This document shows, piece by piece, positions 16,445-24,848 of a stretch of DNA of 64,000 nt. Both the position numbers and the translations under genes were made by a program. The DNA is from Bacillota bacterium. Lineage in GTDB: Bacteria; Bacillota; Clostridia; Acetivibrionales; DSM-1351. The notes below the pieces were generated by a model. That model had not been told where the DNA came from and searched no databases. It worked only from the letters and a program-made list of their open reading frames with translations. Location: the NCBI GenBank assembly GCA_023412275.1, contig JAEYNY010000145.1:1-64000 (forward strand), in the 5' to 3' direction. The first letter of the stretch is position 1, and the number at the start of each line of letters is the position of its first letter.

Positions 16445-18229
16445 TTAACTTTTTTTGTTTTCAATAAGTGATTTCTGCTGTTCCAGGTCAGCAATGACTT
16501 TTCCAGATTCCAGCAAATTTTTATTCAGCATAAGTTCCATGTTTTTAGCCAGCTCGGGTGCCTTTTTTAATGCTTCTTCAATTGTGGGAGACTGTTTCAG
16601 GTATTCGACGGCTTTTTTCTGTGCTTCACCGGCAGTAATCAAATATTCTCCGGACAAACCATTTATGGCTACCCATTGACACATATATCCCAAAAATTTT
16701 CTCATAAACTGTAGTGATTTATATTCTTCTATTCTTTCCTCGGTACTTAAGCCGGAATCCGGTGCAGTCAAGTCCTTTATAGTTTGCTGAAAACTTTGCT
16801 CCGTCATTTTTTTGCAGAAGGACGACATCTGATCCCAAAATAAACTTGCATTTGTAAGGGTTGCAATGATTTTTCCCAGTGCTTCAACAGCAGCGTGCAA
16901 AGAATTTACGGATACTGTAGCCATACTCTCATCAGCTTTTAAATTCTTTACCGTTTCTGCATACTGTGCCAATGCCACAAGAGATTCTCTTTTTTGTTTT
17001 TCAAGATTTAGTTTCTGATTAAGATAGCTCATTTTTTCAGCATGGATAGATTCTTCTGCATTTGCTGCTGCCTGAGACATTTGTCCTGTACTTTTTGCCA
17101 AATTCTCAAGTGAAGTTGCCGCAGCTGTATAAGCAGCTGTAGAATTATTTGACACTTTTTGAAGTTCATCAACCTTGCTGTCTGCTGCTTTTAACTCATC
17201 TTTTGCTTTTATAAGTTCTCCGTTTTTGGTATCAAGCTGTGGTTTTAGCTTTGCAAGGACATCTTGGTTTTTCTCATTCTCTGAAATCTGTTTGTTAAGA
17301 GCTGCAATTTCTGTTGTAAGACTGTCTACACGGTTTTTCTTCTTAGTTTGATCATCTTTTGCAGTCAGCAAGTCTTGCTGTGCTTTATCTGCAAGTGTTT
17401 TTTTATCATTTGCTTCCTTCTGTGCCTTTGATAATTCCATATTGGATACAGTTCCCGATATAGCTGTAGAAACAGGATTTTTTACTGCGACAAACGCACC
17501 AAGTCCCGCACTTGCACAACTGGCGATGGCCGTTGTAATACCCAATACAAGTGATTTTGTGGCTTCCTTCTCTTCTCTTGCTTTTGCCTCGTCATATCTC
17601 TGCTGCATTTCCCCGATTTGAGCCACCAGCTCCTGTTGATTTATCTTTTCAGCTTCCTGTTTTGCTTTCAGTTCTCTTTCAGCTTTTTCAGCTGCCAATT
17701 TCTTATCCTGCTCACTTGCCTCTTCTTCGATAGTATTTGAACGTGCTTTGGTTGATCTTATTTGCAGTTCTTTAAACTTTTCAGCCAGGCGGTTTGCAGC
17801 AGCTGACATTGTTGAAGACGATTCGGAACAATGAGCAAGTTTTTTTATTGCCATGTTCTCCTTTCCTTGTGTAAGCCACCTGTACATATCGCACAGTAAA
17901 GTTAGAATGTTACCTGTTTCCTCTTTAAAACTGGTCATTGTCTCAACGCACTCATTGCAGAGTAATGCAAGGTCACTTTGAATCGATGCAATCTCCGCCT
18001 GTATTGTGCCTCCTCTTGCACCGGCAACACCGTTGTAAGCAACATAAAACAATTCAACCGTAAGATACAGATTCTCGGTTATATCCTTGAGACTTAACTG
18101 ATTCAACACATTGGCAACTTCTTTCTGAACCAACAAATCCTTGTACTCCGGTATTTTGCTCAAGTCGTATACCCTACCCTCTATTTCTACCTCTAATGAA
18201 TTAGGGTCCTTTACTTTAATATCCGGCAT
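16445..18229 (-). CDS. Coiled-coil protein, candidate alpha-pore-forming toxin subunit A
   Basis: 594 residues with a clear GGAGG site. An N-terminal helical domain (~35-140) leads to a long coiled coil rich in Glu/Lys/Ala (~145-225), one strongly hydrophobic segment (SLVLGITTAIASCASAGLGAFVAV, ~226-249), a second coiled coil (~262-420), and a C-terminal part with TLTNASLFWDQMSSFCKKM. The hydrophobic stretch between antiparallel coils and the NASLFW motif shared in form with its neighbour (NAALFY) suggest related subunits. It lacks a signal peptide, as do the XaxA/YaxA cytolysins. A structural scaffold or antiphage filament is the alternative. Confidence 0.45.
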   Translation of the reverse strand: MPDIKVKDPNSLEVEIEGRVYDLSKIPEYKDLLVQKEVANVLNQLSLKDITENLYLTVELFYVAYNGVAGARGGTIQAEIASIQSDLALLCNECVETMTSFKEETGNILTLLCDMYRWLTQGKENMAIKKLAHCSESSSTMSAAANRLAEKFKELQIRSTKARSNTIEEEASEQDKKLAAEKAERELKAKQEAEKINQQELVAQIGEMQQRYDEAKAREEKEATKSLVLGITTAIASCASAGLGAFVAVKNPVSTAISGTVSNMELSKAQKEANDKKTLADKAQQDLLTAKDDQTKKKNRVDSLTTEIAALNKQISENEKNQDVLAKLKPQLDTKNGELIKAKDELKAADSKVDELQKVSNNSTAAYTAAATSLENLAKSTGQMSQAAANAEESIHAEKMSYLNQKLNLEKQKRESLVALAQYAETVKNLKADESMATVSVNSLHAAVEALGKIIATLTNASLFWDQMSSFCKKMTEQSFQQTIKDLTAPDSGLSTEERIEEYKSLQFMRKFLGYMCQWVAINGLSGEYLITAGEAQKKAVEYLKQSPTIEEALKKAPELAKNMELMLNKNLLESGKVIADLEQQKSLIENKKS

Positions 18230-18381
18230 TGTAATTTCCTCCTTTTAACAATTAATATTTGTACTGATTTTATGGGTTTTACCATCTGGTACAAAAACAG
18301 TATTTGTGATTTGTTAAAACATATATGACTGCTAATGATGAAATGCAAATTTGACGTTATGAAGTACAAATATTTGAGTAT

Positions 18382-18412
18382 AAAAAAATAAGCCGGTGGT
18401 TACCAGCTTATT
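18382..18412 (-). terminator. Terminator overlapping the end of the LytTR gene
   Basis: AATAAGCTGGT and ACCGGCTTATT pair (18387-18397 with 18402-18412), followed by a minus-strand T-run at 18382-18388. It includes the LytTR stop codon and separates that gene from the toxin-like operon. Confidence 0.82.
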
Positions 18413-18898
18413 GCCTCCTTGAACTCCTTTAAATATTTTCTCCCTACGGGAATAATATTTTTGTTATCCTTAAACTTTAATGCTAAAGTTGAATTAAAGT
18501 AAGGAACTATTTCTATTACATTGTTTATATTTACTAAAAATCCCTTATGACATCGGAAAAAGCTCTCTGACAAAAGTTTTTTCTCCCAGAATTGAAGTGT
18601 ATGGCCAACAAAATACGTAAAATTATTATCTGCAACCATTTTTACTTCATTGCCATCGGAATAAAAATATAAAATGCAGTTTGTATTTAGTAAAAACCTT
18701 TTTTCCTCCCTGGATGCAACTATTTTTTTACTTAATGCACCAAACATTGAATAGGGATTAATTGGACTGTCGGAAGACTGAGAAAGAACTACTTTTACCT
18801 GATTGTCCTTGTTTTGAGGCCCTCCGTCTATGAAAACATTAATTTTATCGTTTTTTTAAAATGTTTTCATCAATATTCATGCTTAATATCTTTGCCAT
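18400..18898 (-). CDS. LytTR-domain DNA-binding protein, frameshifted in an A7 run
   Basis: The intact part (residues from 18747) is a LytTR domain: ILYFYSDGNEVKMVADNN, LLSESFFRCHKGFLVNINNVIEI and IIPVGRKYLKEFKEAI. That ORF has no ribosome site. The true start is ATG 18898 behind AAGGAG, giving MAKILSMNIDENILK, which runs into a stop just after seven A (plus-strand T7 at 18851-18857). With six A the frame reads on through NDKINVFIDGG into the LytTR domain (about 165 residues). LytTR proteins often regulate bacteriocins and toxins, and this gene lies directly upstream of the toxin-like operon. Slippage-based on/off switching, mutation or sequence error are possible. Confidence 0.7.
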
Positions 18899-19018
18899 GC
18901 TATTTGTACTCCTTCAAAATTATTATATTGTAAATTTTTGACAATTTAAGAAACTTTAAGTACTGAGCCAACATGTAATAGAATAAGAACTAATCAAATT
19001 TTATATTTATGTACAAGA

Positions 19019-19474
19019 CTATTCTTGATAAATGACTTCAAAATCTTCAAATACTATTAACATTTCTTCATCAAATTCGTATCCTAATTCTTTTCCCTCT
19101 CTCTCAAAAAAAGAAATATGGCCTTTTTGCCATGTGTCCAAACACTCATCTTCCCCTTCACGTTTACATATATCATAAGTCATGTCTCTAAAAGGAATAA
19201 GTGTAACAGTTGATGTTTCTATTATACATTTTGGTACTCCCTTCCAATTTGTTACAATGTTAAGGTCCCCTGCTTTTGGCAAATTCAAACCTTTTATTTC
19301 GAAGTATTTCAAGCTGCTTGATGTTGCTCGTTTTGTTCCTTCAAGTACTAACTTCAATAACTCGTTTGCCCAATATTCCGTAAGCTCAAAATGAAAAATC
19401 TCCAAATATTTAGTATTCCGTTCTCTTCCTGTTTTTTCTAAAAACCTATCCCAAAACATATCTATTTCATTCAT
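19019..19474 (-). CDS. ASCH-domain protein
   Basis: 151 residues. The ASCH beta-barrel pattern is visible: ANELLKLVLEGTKRATSSS (the G-K-K/R motif), then PKAGDLNIVTNWKGVPKCIIETSTVTLIPF and DECLDTWQKGHISFFERE. ASCH proteins are small RNA- or nucleoside-binding proteins, and some are amidohydrolases acting on modified cytidines. Monocistronic by appearance; physiological role unknown. Confidence 0.85.
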   Translation of the reverse strand: MNEIDMFWDRFLEKTGRERNTKYLEIFHFELTEYWANELLKLVLEGTKRATSSSLKYFEIKGLNLPKAGDLNIVTNWKGVPKCIIETSTVTLIPFRDMTYDICKREGEDECLDTWQKGHISFFEREGKELGYEFDEEMLIVFEDFEVIYQE

Positions 19475-19529
19475 AACTTTTAACTATTCCTCCCTACAAT
19501 TAATATTAATAGTGAATCCTACAACATAG

Positions 19530-19566
19530 CAAAAGAGCCATAACAGTTTTTTATCTGCTACAGCTC
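19530..19566 (-). terminator. Terminator of the stalk-domain gene
   Basis: GAGCTGTAGCAG pairs with CTGTTATGGCTC over 12 bp (three G-U pairs; 19535-19546 with 19555-19566), followed by TTTT on the minus strand. Confidence 0.6.
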
Positions 19567-19596
19567 CTGACCTACTCTGCTAGAAATTATATTTAA

Positions 19597-20289
19597 TTAT
19601 TTCGTTGTTAAATATAAGTCCTTCAATATTGCGGTTGCATCACCACCAAGAGGGCCTATTGCTTCTATATAGAGCTTGTTTACCCCTGTAATATCAACCT
19701 TGATTTCACCCAAAGTATCTTCACCACTAGTTACTTCAAAGGTTTTTAATATTGCACCGTCATCATCCTTAATATTAAATTGAACTTTTTTATCCTCAAC
19801 CGGAATTGCTGAAAATGTAAGTGTTGAGTATTTATTGTTCAATGTAAAAGAAACAGATTTTGATGCTGAATTAAGATTTGTCATTTGTAAGCCAAAGTCT
19901 CCTGCTTCACCATTTGAAACCAGTAATGATTTATCTTTTATTATTTTACCCATATAGCTTAAATCTCTATCTTTTATATCACACAAAGCTACTTTTCCAT
20001 CTTTTTTACCAAAATAATAAATCTTTTTCTTAGCATCAAAATTTACAGGAATTTTATTTAATTGGCAGAACTCCTCAACAGGAACGTAATATTTGTTGTT
20101 GTACAATATTGGATATAAATTAGTTTTCCCTGAAGTAAATTTCTTGTCTAGATTGTTTACCTTTGTAACTACAGAAAAATCACTATAAGCAGTAATCTTC
20201 TGAAGAGATGTCCCAGCTAACACACCGACAGTAAAGATAACACTTACCATAATACTTGCAGCCAAACCCACTAAAAACCTTTTTTTCAT
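19597..20289 (-). CDS. Secreted stalk-domain (copper amine oxidase N-like) protein
   Basis: 230 residues from ATG 20289, which has GGAGGG seven bases upstream; the longer ORF has no site. An N-terminal signal peptide (KKRFLVGLAASIMVSVIFTVGVLAG) is followed by a region like the Firmicute stalk domain (ILYNNKYYVPVEEFCQLNKI, then FDAKKKIYYFGKKDG) and a C-terminal beta-sandwich resembling NPCBM-type carbohydrate-binding folds (SFTLNNKYSTLTFSAIPV; KLYIEAIGPLGGDATAILKD). Probably exported and wall- or glycan-associated. Function unknown. Confidence 0.65.
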   Translation of the reverse strand: MKKRFLVGLAASIMVSVIFTVGVLAGTSLQKITAYSDFSVVTKVNNLDKKFTSGKTNLYPILYNNKYYVPVEEFCQLNKIPVNFDAKKKIYYFGKKDGKVALCDIKDRDLSYMGKIIKDKSLLVSNGEAGDFGLQMTNLNSASKSVSFTLNNKYSTLTFSAIPVEDKKVQFNIKDDDGAILKTFEVTSGEDTLGEIKVDITGVNKLYIEAIGPLGGDATAILKDLYLTTK

Positions 20290-20387
20290 ATTTCCCTCCA
20301 AAATGCTATTTTTTAACTTTATTATATAGTTATCTTTTTTATTTTTCAATACATTACATAATACGACATTTAATTGAAGTTTCCATT

Positions 20388-20951
20388 TTATGTAATAATA
20401 TCCTTATTAAGTGTAATAACTTTCATAAGGCATTGTTTACTTCCTGTTTTAATGCTCTCCAATAATTCAATTTCAACTTCACAGTCAAAAACATATTCAA
20501 AAATTTGTTTATTGTATCCAATTGTGCAATAACACCAGGTTTTTGTAGGTAAAACATCAACACTTTCAAGTATAGGACATGGGCAAGAAAAATATTTTGT
20601 GAATAAATATCCATCTTCTCTGTACCACCCTGCCCCGTATTCATTCATTTTATCAACAAAATCTGTAACAGTGTTTGATGATTTATATATATTACTAATG
20701 AATGCTTTTGATTCGTCTAATTTTCCATTTTCGTTGCAGTAGCAACCCATCCGTATATTCTTTATTGTTTTTTCCTCAAAATGTTTCTCAAGATTAGAAG
20801 AAACGTTTTTTACCCATTCTGCTTTCTCTCTGTTGTTTGATGATGGTATTAAACCAGTATCATAAGCAATTTTTTCAGCAACTTCATGGGTACTGTATTT
20901 TAATATATTGTTATAGAGTTTTATAGCTTCACTGTGTTTTTGTTTTGTCAT
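20388..20951 (-). CDS. Conserved Cys-rich protein (DUF6144-like)
   Basis: 187 residues from ATG 20951 (GGAG six bases upstream; the TTG at 20963 overlaps it). Conserved-looking Cys motifs: GCYCNENGK, FSCPCPIL and WCYCTIGYNKQIFEYVF, preceded by a helical N-terminal part. The pattern recalls DUF6144 proteins of clostridia, which may bind metal. No functional prediction; stands alone in an accessory region. Confidence 0.55.
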   Translation of the reverse strand: MTKQKHSEAIKLYNNILKYSTHEVAEKIAYDTGLIPSSNNREKAEWVKNVSSNLEKHFEEKTIKNIRMGCYCNENGKLDESKAFISNIYKSSNTVTDFVDKMNEYGAGWYREDGYLFTKYFSCPCPILESVDVLPTKTWCYCTIGYNKQIFEYVFDCEVEIELLESIKTGSKQCLMKVITLNKDIIT

Positions 20952-21011
20952 GCTTATCTCCAATTTCTAAAACTTGGCCATTAAAATCCTTATTATTAAT
21001 CTAATTCGTAA

Positions 21012-21377
21012 TTATAATAATGCTTTTATAATTAAAGCAATAATTATTAACCAAATTAGTATTATTGGTATTGCAAAATACCATCTTTTGGGTTTTCCAT
21101 CTTTCCATAACTGCTCTGCTTCAAGCCGGCATTGTTCAATTAACTCTCCTGGTATCGCCCTAACCGTTGCAGCTACTAGCAATGGTAATATTATTGCATC
21201 ATCAAGATATCCAAGAATAGGAATAAAATCAGGAATTAAGTCAATCGGAGACAAAGCATACCCTATTGTTATGATTCCTAAAATCCTTGCTAGCCAGGGT
21301 GTTTCTTTTTTATTCAATGCCAGAAAAACTGCTGGAATATCTTTTTTTAGTGCCTTTGCTCTCTCTTTTATTTTCAT
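21012..21377 (-). CDS. DUF1232 (YkvA-type) small membrane protein
   Basis: 121 residues. The DUF1232 signature ALSPIDLIPDFIPILGYLDDAIILPLL lies at ~41-67, after WLARILGIITIGY, and a C-terminal hydrophobic helix (YFAIPIILIWLIIIALIIKAL) follows. Members are widespread, and their function is unsettled (some relate to membrane stress). Confidence 0.88.
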   Translation of the reverse strand: MKIKERAKALKKDIPAVFLALNKKETPWLARILGIITIGYALSPIDLIPDFIPILGYLDDAIILPLLVAATVRAIPGELIEQCRLEAEQLWKDGKPKRWYFAIPIILIWLIIIALIIKALL

Positions 21378-21414
21378 AACAACCTCGAAAAATTAAGCCA
21401 TATTTTATCAACTC

Positions 21415-22272
21415 TTAAGATTCACTATTTTTCATTTTAATCAAATATTCCATCATATTATCATCGTCACTTTGGTTATATTCATAGCTAAAGTGTTCGC
21501 CAACCACGGTTGCAACAGTACGGAAAAGTTCACATGCTGTAAAAATAGCCGACCAAAGCATTTCGCAATTTGAATACGTTTTTATATATAACTTGTAAAA
21601 CTCAGTGGGCAGATATTTTATAAAATATTTACCCCACATTCCAGCCGTAGCAGAAAAATCTGTATTTATACCAATATACCACTCAAGCATTCTATCAAGC
21701 TCTATATGTACTATTTCATTATACATTTTCATTGCATAAGGAAATTGGTTACGTACAATCCCCTTTGCAACATTGTTAAGACACCACCAAAATTCATTGC
21801 AACAGCTGTCATATTGGGGCTTGGTTGGTTTTTTTATCCAATATCCTATATCGCTTGATGGTGGGATTGGTGGCAAAATATCATCTTTATCTAAAAGTGG
21901 GACAGTTAAACTATCTGTTGTGTATTCTTCATACATTACCTCTTTTATTTGAATATGTAAATCAATGCGGTTACCGTCTTTAAAAAGCATTAACCAACCG
22001 TAAGAACGATTGTAATCGGCATTTTGTCCCCATCCGAGGTCGTTGGAATCGGGTTCCTGCACCATTGCGATTTCCCCAAAAACCGAAATCCAACTCTTGT
22101 CTATTAAGAACGATTCAGTTCCAGTTACAACATAAACAATGTCATAATCCTGATATTTATCCTTTTTTATATTCGGATTCGCTCGTGAACCATTCATATA
22201 AACTGCTCGGATACGTTCATCAGCTTTCGCAACAGCTAATATTAAATCAAACATTTCCTGTTCCGTTCGCAT
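21415..22272 (-). CDS. Aminoglycoside 6-adenylyltransferase family protein (ANT(6)/AadE-like)
   Basis: 285 residues, the usual length for streptomycin 6-adenylyltransferases that inactivate streptomycin by AMP transfer. The nucleotidyltransferase motif is seen in VYMNGSRANPNIKKDKYQDYDIVYVV (GSR and DxD), and the C-terminal helical domain has EFWWCLNNVAKGIVRNQFPYA and MWGKYFIKYLP. Whether it confers resistance cannot be told; many chromosomal homologues are uncharacterised. A decayed RDD-gene tail lies immediately upstream and provides the AGGTGG ribosome site. Confidence 0.85.
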   Translation of the reverse strand: MRTEQEMFDLILAVAKADERIRAVYMNGSRANPNIKKDKYQDYDIVYVVTGTESFLIDKSWISVFGEIAMVQEPDSNDLGWGQNADYNRSYGWLMLFKDGNRIDLHIQIKEVMYEEYTTDSLTVPLLDKDDILPPIPPSSDIGYWIKKPTKPQYDSCCNEFWWCLNNVAKGIVRNQFPYAMKMYNEIVHIELDRMLEWYIGINTDFSATAGMWGKYFIKYLPTEFYKLYIKTYSNCEMLWSAIFTACELFRTVATVVGEHFSYEYNQSDDDNMMEYLIKMKNSES

Positions 22273-22281
22273 GTTTCCACC

Positions 22282-22330
22282 TATTTACTCCCTCATCAAT
22301 AACCATAGTGTCCGCTACAGATGTATAAAT
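22282..22330 (-). pseudogene. Relic of an RDD-protein C-terminus (copy 1)
   Basis: Positions 22282-22317 match 23589-23624 at 33 of 36 bases in the same orientation. On the minus strand both read ADT(M/I)VIDE(G/R)VN, the tail motif of RDD-family membrane proteins (HDxIAxTxVV). Copy 1 is a bare fragment between the GNAT stop and the ANT(6) start. Confidence 0.5.
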
Positions 22331-22854
22331 TATATAATCCTTTTTTCCCAATATATAAGCTCATTATCTCTTTGAATTTCATTCATTCCGCACTTTTTCA
22401 ATAGTTTGATCGAACCTATATTATCAATTAAACAATCGGCCTTAATAACCTTTACTGTGTTTGTTTGTGAAGCCCATTTTATTAGTGAACTTGCTACTTC
22501 GTACCCATATCCCTTTTTCTGCTCTTCTTTTATTAAACCAAACCCTATTTCAATTTCTCCATTTTCATTTGGTGCGCCTTTAAAACCTGCATCTCCTATA
22601 ACAGTCATGTCTTCTTTTTTTACCACCATCCATACATCAAATCCTTCAACATCATTCTTTTTCATTTTATCTTTTATGAAATGTAAAATATCTAAAGTAT
22701 CTTGAAGTGGCCACTTGCCATTAAATTTAACACCTAGCTTTTCATACTCCTCAGTCCTACCGCTTAAAACAGTACATACCATTGAATATGTCATAGGTAT
22801 AATGATAAGTCTTTCTGTTGCAATATTATGTAAGATTTCTTTTTCTATTTCCAA
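22330..22854 (-). CDS. GNAT-family N-acetyltransferase
   Basis: 174 residues of the RimJ/RimL-like group (ATERLIIIPMT at the N-terminus). The acetyl-CoA site is GLIKEEQKKGYGYEVASSLIKWA (Q-x-x-G-x-G) followed by VIKADCLIDNIGSIKLLKKCGM. The start is TTG at 22854 behind GGGTGGGG. Substrate unknown. One of several GNAT genes in this accessory stretch. Confidence 0.85.
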   Translation of the reverse strand: MEIEKEILHNIATERLIIIPMTYSMVCTVLSGRTEEYEKLGVKFNGKWPLQDTLDILHFIKDKMKKNDVEGFDVWMVVKKEDMTVIGDAGFKGAPNENGEIEIGFGLIKEEQKKGYGYEVASSLIKWASQTNTVKVIKADCLIDNIGSIKLLKKCGMNEIQRDNELIYWEKRII

Positions 22855-22926
22855 TATACCCCACCCTTTATTACCACAAAATAATTGTAATTAATAGTCT
22901 TTATATTCGGTCAAATCATACTTAAT

Positions 22927-23466
22927 TCAGGATTCTACAATTTTATTTACAGTTTCATTACTCCAAATCTGTGCCTCTATATACCTGATAGGTCCTTTTT
23001 GCCCATTGGGATTCCATTGTTGTGGAAGCCCATATTTTTGAATAACTTGGAGTATTTCCTCATATGTATACACTTTCTTTCTATACTCATTCCTATCGTC
23101 TCCTCTTGGGCCAAAGGTTGGAAACATATCACCATATGTAAAAGATATAGTGTCTGTATCCAATTTGTTAATGTTAATATGGATAGAACTTCCTTCTTTA
23201 TACCATGATTTCAACCAATTACATTCCTCAACTGTCATATAGTGGGGTCTGTTTCGAATAACTTTTCCCCCTTTTAATAAAAACATTTTACGTGTCAATT
23301 CTTCGTACTCAAAACGTCTTTTTATGTAAGTATCATCCCTCTTTGCTGCATAGATCTGATTTTTTTCCTTTATTTGGTAAAGAACGTTTTCTGCCTCCTC
23401 TAAACTTAAATCCGAAAGGTTATAAAAAGGCCCTTTTTCTTTTTCAAAGTAATGATATAACTTTAT
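22927..23466 (-). CDS. Conserved hypothetical protein; start codon appears to be ATA
   Basis: The reading frame extends upstream of the first ATG/TTG-type start: from 23466 it reads (ATA)KLYHYFEKEKGPFYNLSDL and continues to EQIW-type C-terminal text (RYIEAQIWSNETVNKI), 179 residues. A good GGAGGAG lies six bases before the ATA, where an ATG would be expected, so a G-to-A change in the start codon is the simplest reading. Translation would then be weak, or begin at TTG 23298 without a site. The protein belongs to a conserved hypothetical group I cannot name. No catalytic motifs seen. Confidence 0.6.
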   Translation of the reverse strand: MKLYHYFEKEKGPFYNLSDLSLEEAENVLYQIKEKNQIYAAKRDDTYIKRRFEYEELTRKMFLLKGGKVIRNRPHYMTVEECNWLKSWYKEGSSIHININKLDTDTISFTYGDMFPTFGPRGDDRNEYRKKVYTYEEILQVIQKYGLPQQWNPNGQKGPIRYIEAQIWSNETVNKIVES

Positions 23467-23544
23467 TTAAATCTCCTCCGTCCAAGTGGTGTATAAACTC
23501 TCTCTCAATAATGACCGGATCAGTTCAATCTATAATCCTTGTTC

Positions 23545-23774
23545 TTATCCACGAATAATTTCATACCAAACTTTTTTTGGCCTTTTTTTATTTACTCTCT
23601 CATCAATAACAATTGTGTCCGCTATATAGTCATGAATTGTCTTACATCGGTAATTAAAAATATTTCTCTATCTACTGACTTGAATATTAAATTATTAAGC
23701 ACATATAACGGATAAAAAATTAACCCATCAATACTACTTGCTAAAAATCTTTTCCAGAAACCAGCATAATCCAA
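23545..23774 (-). pseudogene. Decayed RDD-family membrane protein gene (copy 2)
   Basis: Behind AAGGAG a TTG at 23774 opens DYAGFWKRFLASSIDGLIF, the classic RDD N-terminus (first helix with R and D). After ~45 residues the frame breaks, and the next frame gives KTIHDYIADTIVIDERVN and a tail ending EIIRG and a stop at 23545. The middle of the protein (second helix and loop) is missing, so this is an internal deletion with frameshift. This explains most of the 370-bp gene gap. Confidence 0.7.
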
Positions 23775-23839
23775 AAATCATTTCTCCTTTATTTTAACTC
23801 TTTAAAATCAATTTCTATCAGCCATATCTACCCTAAGGT

Positions 23840-24253
23840 TTATAAAGTTTTAGTAAAATAATACCGGCTTCCTGTGACAGGGAAGTTCTCTAGTATAAAT
23901 ACTTCCTTGTAACCATGCTTTTTATAAAATTCAGGTGCTTGAAAGCTAAAAGTATCCAAAAATGAATACTTGCACCCTCTCTCTTTTGCTGTTTCTTCTG
24001 CCTTATTTAAAATATTGCTTCCAATATTGCATCTTCTTAATTCTTCACTTACCCATAAATATTTAATAAGCAACCAATTACCATGTGTATTTCCTATTAG
24101 ACCAGCAACTGTGTTACCTTTTTCATCTTGTAGATAAACACCTAAGTCCTTCGGATTTTTATCTTCTATTCAAGCAGAATTATATTCTAATAAACCTTGA
24201 TAAACAACATCTTCATCTTATTTTTTAATTTCGTCAGTAACCTTGATCTCCAT
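23840..24253 (-). pseudogene. GNAT acetyltransferase pseudogene with two in-frame stops
   Basis: From ATG 24253 one frame gives MEIKVTDEIKK, a TAA (24218-24220), DEDVVYQGLLEYNSA, a TGA (24170-24172), then IEDKNPKDLGVYLQDEKG and an intact GNAT C-terminal half with LRRCNIGSNILNKAEETAKERGC (acetyl-CoA motif) and FQAPEFYKKHGYKEV. No frameshift, just two nonsense codons, so the gene is dead unless the downstream half is made alone. Confidence 0.8.
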
Positions 24254-24371
24254 TTTGATTCTATATCTCCTTAAATATTTTAATTAATTCAACGAATAGT
24301 CTCTATATGTAATTTACCAAAAATACAATTCATGCTGCACCCCATATTCGTCATTTCAATGGATTGTAAAA

Positions 24372-24821
24372 CTAGATTAATTTCTTTTCAAAGCAAACTG
24401 CTTCAGGGTTATTTACATATTTCCCATAGTTATGAATAACATGATAACCTCTATTTTTATAAAATGATACCGCTCGTTTATTTATTAATCGAGTCTCTAG
24501 CCATAGAGAAGAGTAACCCAATTTTTGTGCCTGTACCTCCAAGTAACACAAAATTTCAGTTCCAATACCCATTTCTTTTATTGTAGCATACATACGCTTA
24601 ACTTCTGCAATATCCTCATTGATTTGGCGTATGGCTCCGCAACCAATAGCTTTTCCGGTCTCATTATATGCTACAACAAACATCGAACGTGGAGCACAAG
24701 TATCATTTAAATCGAACGAACCCCTCCCACTACTTCCTGTAATATATTCTAAATACCCTGATAATTCATCCATCAAAAGAAGCGCATCAGGCGTATTGGG
24801 ATGTGTTTCAATAATTTTCAT
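24372..24821 (-). CDS. GNAT-family N-acetyltransferase
   Basis: 149 residues from ATG 24821 (GGAGG seven bases upstream). The motifs AIGCGAIRQINEDIAEVKRMYA and EMGIGTEILCYLEVQAQKLGYSSLWLET, then AVSFYKNRGYHVI, are typical of the PA4794/YsnE-like GNAT group. Substrate unknown. A vanZ relic ends ~28 bp upstream of its start. Confidence 0.87.
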   Translation of the reverse strand: MKIIETHPNTPDALLLMDELSGYLEYITGSSGRGSFDLNDTCAPRSMFVVAYNETGKAIGCGAIRQINEDIAEVKRMYATIKEMGIGTEILCYLEVQAQKLGYSSLWLETRLINKRAVSFYKNRGYHVIHNYGKYVNNPEAVCFEKKLI

Positions 24822-24848
24822 ATTGCATCCTCCATTCAATTAAATCTA

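Noticed and set aside
18230..18399. LytTR binding repeats ahead of the toxin-like operon
   Set aside because: GTCA-containing motifs are present, but their spacing (26 bp) does not match the usual 21-22 bp direct repeats; too weak to list.
22065..22328. Plus-strand ORF opposite the ANT(6)-like gene, and similar plus-strand ORFs elsewhere
   Set aside because: These are antisense shadows of well-supported minus-strand genes, without ribosome sites or recognisable protein features.
22282..23624. 36-bp direct repeat as an integron attC-like cassette site
   Set aside because: It translates as the conserved tail of RDD proteins in both copies and lacks attC-type core sites and hairpin symmetry.
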